From NCBI GenBank assembly GCA_041624375.1, contig JBFJVD010000131.1:1-8431 (forward strand): a DNA stretch of 8,431 nucleotides. The letters are read 5' to 3'. Every line of letters begins with the position of its first letter. The first letter of the stretch is position 1. A program made the position numbers and the translations under genes. Under the pieces are notes generated by a model that was not told the DNA's origin, did not search any database, and was given only the letters and a program-made list of their open reading frames with translations. The DNA is from JBFJVD01 sp041624375 (GTDB lineage Bacteria > Chloroflexota > Anaerolineae > Anaerolineales > E44-bin32). Below, one piece after another: positions 5,584-8,431 of the stretch.

Positions 5584-6834
5584 GTGGCCAAAAAGCGCAT
5601 CTTCCTGAGCTACCGGCGCGAAGACAGCGCCGACGCCAGCGGACGAATCTACGATCGCCTGGCAGATCACTTTGGCGAAGCGGCGATCTTCAAGGACGTC
5701 GACGACATTCCCTTCGGCGTCAACTTCAGGACGTACCTGGGCCAGATGGTGGAGGACAGCGTCGTTGAGCTGGTCGTCATTGGGCCCGAGTGGCTGCGTG
5801 CGACGAACAGTGCGGGGGAACGCCGTCTCGATGATCCTTCCGACTTCGTGCGCATCGAAATCGAGGTCGCGCTTGAGCGGGGGATCCCTGTCATCCCGCT
5901 GCTGGTTCGGGGTAGCCGTATGCCGCCCGCGGACAGCCTGCCGCCTGAATTGATCGAGCTGGCCTATCGGAATGGAATCGAGGTGCGAGCCGATCCCGAC
6001 TTTCACCGGGATATGGACCGGCTGATCCGGGGGTTGGAGGATTACCTCGCACCGTCTGGTGAGCCAGGTGCTGGCGAAGAGAATTTGTCGGATGAAGAAG
6101 GAACGCACGAAGGCCCTGCTTTGCAGGCCGCTGCGGCAGCGCCCGAGATCCAGGAGGGGGGGCTGGTGGCCGTGTGGAGGGGGCTTCCCAGCATCGTTGA
6201 GCGCGTTTGGCGGCCTGCCGTCATCGCAGCCGCTGGCTGGGGGCTTGGATACGGCCTTGGGGCCGTCCTGTCCGGCGAAACAGGTGGCACGGGCGGGTGG
6301 CTGTTCACGGGAGCTGTCGGGGGATTCGTCACATTTCTCGTGCTGCGCTACGCACGCGGGAGCGTCATTTGGCGCCAGGCGGTGACCGCCAGCGCCGGGT
6401 GGGCGATCGCCAGCGCGGCACTCTGGGGGGCCATGGGATTCCTCGGAGAGTCGATCAACTTCGCCACGGGGTATGGGATCATCGTGGTTCAGTGGTACGT
6501 CGGCATTCCGGTCGGTTGGGCGATCGGCTGGCTCGCCTTTGGGGCGTTGGGGAGTCTCGCCTATTCGCGCTGGAAGCCTGTGCCAGGGCCGGGTCCGCTC
6601 CTCCGGATTGCCGTTACCTGGCTGCTGGCCGGCCTCCTTGGCATCGGCCTAAGCCTGGTCCTGGAGGGGCCCATCGAGGCCGTCGCGAGCGTCCTCTTGG
6701 CCAACAATCTCTGGGAAATGACCGAAGCGATCAGTACGTTTCTTGTATGGACAACCGCCGGAATGCTTGGAACCGGCGGGATGGCTTGGCTTCTCCGGAC
6801 GGAGGAGTCCCGCCTCGACCCGCATACGCCCTAA
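5584..6834 (+). CDS. TIR-domain protein with a multi-helix membrane C-terminus
   Basis: This is a 416-residue protein starting at GTG, with GAGGGAAG eight bases upstream; the nearby ATG at 5549 is out of frame. Residues 4-155 form a bacterial TIR domain: RIFLSYRREDSADASGR, box 2/BB-loop-like FKDVDDIPFGVNF (36-48), VELVVIGPEWL (61-71), RRLDDPSDFVRIEIEVAL (80-97), and IPVIPLLVRGSRMPP. Aligned with the WCxxE motif of NAD-cleaving TIRs, Glu92 is the likely catalytic Glu. An acidic, Ala-rich linker (156-195) follows, and then about six hydrophobic helices: roughly 211-229, 238-256, 265-286, 303-327, 339-360 and 383-404. Those helices look like repeated two-helix units. TIR domains in bacteria either hydrolyse NAD+ or mediate assembly. 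No partner (cyclase, Argonaute, STAND NTPase) is adjacent, so antiviral defence is only one possibility; a membrane-anchored signalling protein is another. It is divergent from the sulfide operon. Confidence 0.85.
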   Translation: MAKKRIFLSYRREDSADASGRIYDRLADHFGEAAIFKDVDDIPFGVNFRTYLGQMVEDSVVELVVIGPEWLRATNSAGERRLDDPSDFVRIEIEVALERGIPVIPLLVRGSRMPPADSLPPELIELAYRNGIEVRADPDFHRDMDRLIRGLEDYLAPSGEPGAGEENLSDEEGTHEGPALQAAAAAPEIQEGGLVAVWRGLPSIVERVWRPAVIAAAGWGLGYGLGAVLSGETGGTGGWLFTGAVGGFVTFLVLRYARGSVIWRQAVTASAGWAIASAALWGAMGFLGESINFATGYGIIVVQWYVGIPVGWAIGWLAFGALGSLAYSRWKPVPGPGPLLRIAVTWLLAGLLGIGLSLVLEGPIEAVASVLLANNLWEMTEAISTFLVWTTAGMLGTGGMAWLLRTEESRLDPHTP

Positions 6835-7143
6835 TTGCCTCTTTCACCCATCCCGTAAGAATAGCCCCGCCGCAAGAGCCCTTGCTCGATTGAGCTGTTT
6901 GCTTCTGGAAGGAAGATCTCTCGCCGCGCAGCGCCGGGGCACCGCCTTAGGAGCTGCTCGAGAAGGCGATGTCCGCGGCTTGCGCATAGCCAAGCCCACA
7001 GCGCAGAAATCCCGGGTTCTGGAAGCGAGATGAGATAGATCCGACGGTCGGCGCGTGGAAGACGCGTGATGCGATCTATCCTGAGGCCGGTTCGGAGGTC
7101 GGTAGAAGGGTGAAACCTGGGCGGCCGTCTTCGTTCAGGCGGA
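6835..7143. other. Noncoding region between convergent TIR and kinase genes
   Basis: This 309-base stretch has no convincing gene. The frames that stay open are Pro/Arg-rich and have no family resemblance or ribosome binding site. It contains a 6-bp hairpin, GGCTTG (6977-6982) with CAAGCC (6991-6996) and an 8-nt loop, and the larger inverted repeat at 7034-7080. No canonical terminator with a T-tract was found, although both flanking genes must end here. It could be degraded coding sequence, but no recognisable remnant is visible. Confidence 0.5.
7034..7080. repeat. Nested inverted repeat downstream of both convergent genes
   Basis: GATAGATC (7034-7041) pairs with GATCTATC (7073-7080). Within it CGCGT (7052-7056) pairs with ACGCG (7062-7066) across a GGAAG loop. 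No T-tract follows on either strand. It may be a weak factor-assisted termination structure or a protein site. It is 64 bases past the kinase stop. Confidence 0.4.
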
Positions 7144-8431
7144 TCAGGTCTCCAGCGGAAGCCAGACGGTGAAGGTGGCGCCCTGGCCATCGACGCCTTT
7201 GTTTTCGATCTCGATTTGGCCCTTGTGTTTGGTCACGATCTCTTCGGCGATAGCCAGGCCGAGGCCAGTGCCGGGGACGCCGGAGTCGCGCCCGACGGTT
7301 CCACGGAAGAAGCGTTCCGTCAGCTGCGGCAGCTCATCTTCCGGGATGCCCGGCCCCGAGTCACTCACGCTGAAGCCGACCCACTCCGCGCCGTTTGACC
7401 GCCGCTGCACGGTATCGACCACGATACGGCCCCCTTGGGGGGTGTAGTTGAGCGCATTGGTGAGCAGGATCCCCAGGACCTGGCCCAGCAGCCCCTTGTC
7501 GCCCTCCACTTTCAGCGGCAGGGGCGTTTGCTTCAGGCTGAGCTCCAAGCCCTTACTTCGGGCCAGCAGCGGACGGTCGGCCACGATCGTCTCTACCAGC
7601 TTGCTAAGGTCGACGAGCGAGAGGACCAGGCCGATCTCGCCGTGATCGATCCGGGAAAGCTCAAGCAGGCTTTCGATGATCTGCGCGAGCCGACCAGTCT
7701 CTCGCTGCAAGGTCTCAAGATACTGATCGGCTCTCTCGGGGTTCGAGGCCATCAGCTCATGGTAGAGCTGCACACTGGTGATCGGGGTGCGGAGTTCGTG
7801 GGAGACGCTGGCGACGAAATCATCCTTCAGGCTGGTGAGCGCCTTCAGGTGCGCGTTGACGCGCTCCAGTTCCTTGGTCCGTTCGGCCACTCGCTGTTCA
7901 AGAATCTCGTTCTGGCTTTCGAGCACGCGGAAGAGGCTCGCGTTCTGAATCGCCACCGCCACCTGGTCCGCCAGGGTTTCCAGGACGAGGACGTCCGTCT
8001 CCGTAAATGCGTTGTGGTTCTGGCTCTGCACATCGAGCACACCGACGATTTCCCCGCCGGCCCGAATCGGGACGCTGAGCTCGGACTTGATGATGCGATC
8101 TTCGAAGGGGTTGTGGAAGCGCGGCTCCCGATAGACATCCTGTGCCAGGAGGCGCTCGCCGTGCTCGGCCACCCAACCGACCATGCCTTCACCCAGTTTC
8201 AAGCGGTGATCTTTGGGGAAGAGATCGACATACGGACCGGCGCGTGCGCGCATAACAAGCTCACCGACCTCCCGATCCAGCGTGAAGAGCCCCACATGCT
8301 GGAACCCTACGAAGCTTTCATGGATCAGGTTGGCAGCTCGATCAAGGACCGCTTCGAGATCGAGCGCAGCCGCGATCCGGCTCCCAACATCATTGATGAT
8401 CGTCAATTCCGTGGCGCGCTGTTCCAGCTGA
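7144..8431 (-). CDS. GAF-domain sensor histidine kinase, N-terminus cut by window edge
   Basis: The frame is open to the right edge, so the N-terminus is missing. A TTG at 8406 is in frame but is preceded by QLEQRATE, a typical linker continuing upstream, so it is probably not the start. Counting from that TTG, residues 5-155 are a GAF domain (LGEGMVGWVAEHGE at 71-84, ELSVPIRAGGEIVGVLDVQS at 109-128). A coiled-coil linker follows (160-195), then HisKA with SVSHELRTPI (phosphoacceptor His203) and HATPase_c with N-box Asn317 (LLTNALNYTP), G1 DSGPGIP (349-355), F-box ERFFRG (364-369) and G2 GTGLGLAI (379-386). All catalytic boxes are intact. The GAF domain has no obvious haem- or metal-binding Cys cluster, so its ligand is unknown. 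It autophosphorylates and passes phosphate to a response regulator, which is not in the window. More sensor domains may lie upstream. Confidence 0.92.
   Translation of the reverse strand, partial: QLEQRATELTIINDVGSRIAAALDLEAVLDRAANLIHESFVGFQHVGLFTLDREVGELVMRARAGPYVDLFPKDHRLKLGEGMVGWVAEHGERLLAQDVYREPRFHNPFEDRIIKSELSVPIRAGGEIVGVLDVQSQNHNAFTETDVLVLETLADQVAVAIQNASLFRVLESQNEILEQRVAERTKELERVNAHLKALTSLKDDFVASVSHELRTPITSVQLYHELMASNPERADQYLETLQRETGRLAQIIESLLELSRIDHGEIGLVLSLVDLSKLVETIVADRPLLARSKGLELSLKQTPLPLKVEGDKGLLGQVLGILLTNALNYTPQGGRIVVDTVQRRSNGAEWVGFSVSDSGPGIPEDELPQLTERFFRGTVGRDSGVPGTGLGLAIAEEIVTKHKGQIEIENKGVDGQGATFTVWLPLET

Noticed and set aside
5095..6108. 337-codon minus-strand frame spanning the ArsR start, the intergenic region and the TIR domain
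   Set aside because: It crosses the operator palindrome and both real genes in other frames and has no domain signature.
6831..7190. 119-codon minus-strand frame in the gap after the TIR gene
   Set aside because: Pro/Arg-rich, overlaps the kinase C-terminus, lacks a convincing ribosome binding site and any family resemblance.
5584..8431. A TIR-based antiphage system (CBASS, Thoeris, short Argonaute or STAND type) formed with neighbours
   Set aside because: No cyclase, ThsA-like, Argonaute or NTPase gene is adjacent; the flanking kinase is convergent and a normal GAF sensor kinase. Only an orphan TIR membrane protein can be supported.
1..8431. CRISPR array, tRNA, insertion sequence or prophage signals
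   Set aside because: No regularly spaced direct repeats, tRNA-like cloverleaf, transposase motif or terminal inverted repeats with target duplications were seen on reading both strands.

Overview
The window is GC-rich bacterial DNA, densely coding on both strands. No rRNA, tRNA, IS element, CRISPR array or integrase is visible. The gene mix (sulfide:quinone oxidoreductase with DUF1641, DsrC/TusE-like and DsrE-like proteins, a TIR membrane protein, a GAF sensor kinase) would suit a sulfide-exposed environmental bacterium, for example Chloroflexota or a similar GC-rich lineage. That placement is inference; no marker gene fixes the taxon.

Layout. (1) Positions 1-1991, plus strand: the 3' part of a PaaK/LuxE-like adenylate-forming enzyme, overlapping by four bases an aldehyde-dehydrogenase-fold protein with a catalytic Cys. 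Together they look like a carboxylate activation and reduction pair analogous to LuxE/LuxC. (2) Positions 2018-2052: a perfect 12-bp GC-rich hairpin between convergent genes, probably a shared terminator. (3) Positions 5266 down to 2070, minus strand: a tight five-gene operon encoding an ArsR-type repressor, sulfide:quinone oxidoreductase, a DUF1641 protein, a DsrC/TusE-like carrier and a DsrE-like sulfur-transfer protein, with gaps of 10-36 nt. (4) Positions 5267-5583: a divergent regulatory region holding a near-perfect ArsR-type palindrome, a CRP/FNR-like dyad and two adjacent hairpins. (5) Positions 5584-6834, plus strand: a TIR-domain protein with an acidic linker and about six membrane helices that look like a repeated two-helix unit. 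(6) Positions 6835-7143: noncoding, with inverted repeats. (7) Positions 7144-8431, minus strand: a GAF-HisKA-HATPase sensor kinase cut by the window edge.

How the genes may work together. The central operon reads as an inducible sulfide oxidation or detoxification module. SQR would oxidise sulfide at the membrane and pass electrons to quinone. DUF1641 is a frequent SQR neighbour of unknown role. The two small thiol proteins would accept or relay sulfane sulfur, and the ArsR protein would derepress the operon. The most unusual points are the single-thiol DsrC-like protein (Ala where classical DsrC has its second C-terminal Cys), the two-cysteine SQR, the sensor's cysteine arrangement, and the TIR protein with its repeated membrane module, which has no recognisable defence partner in the window.
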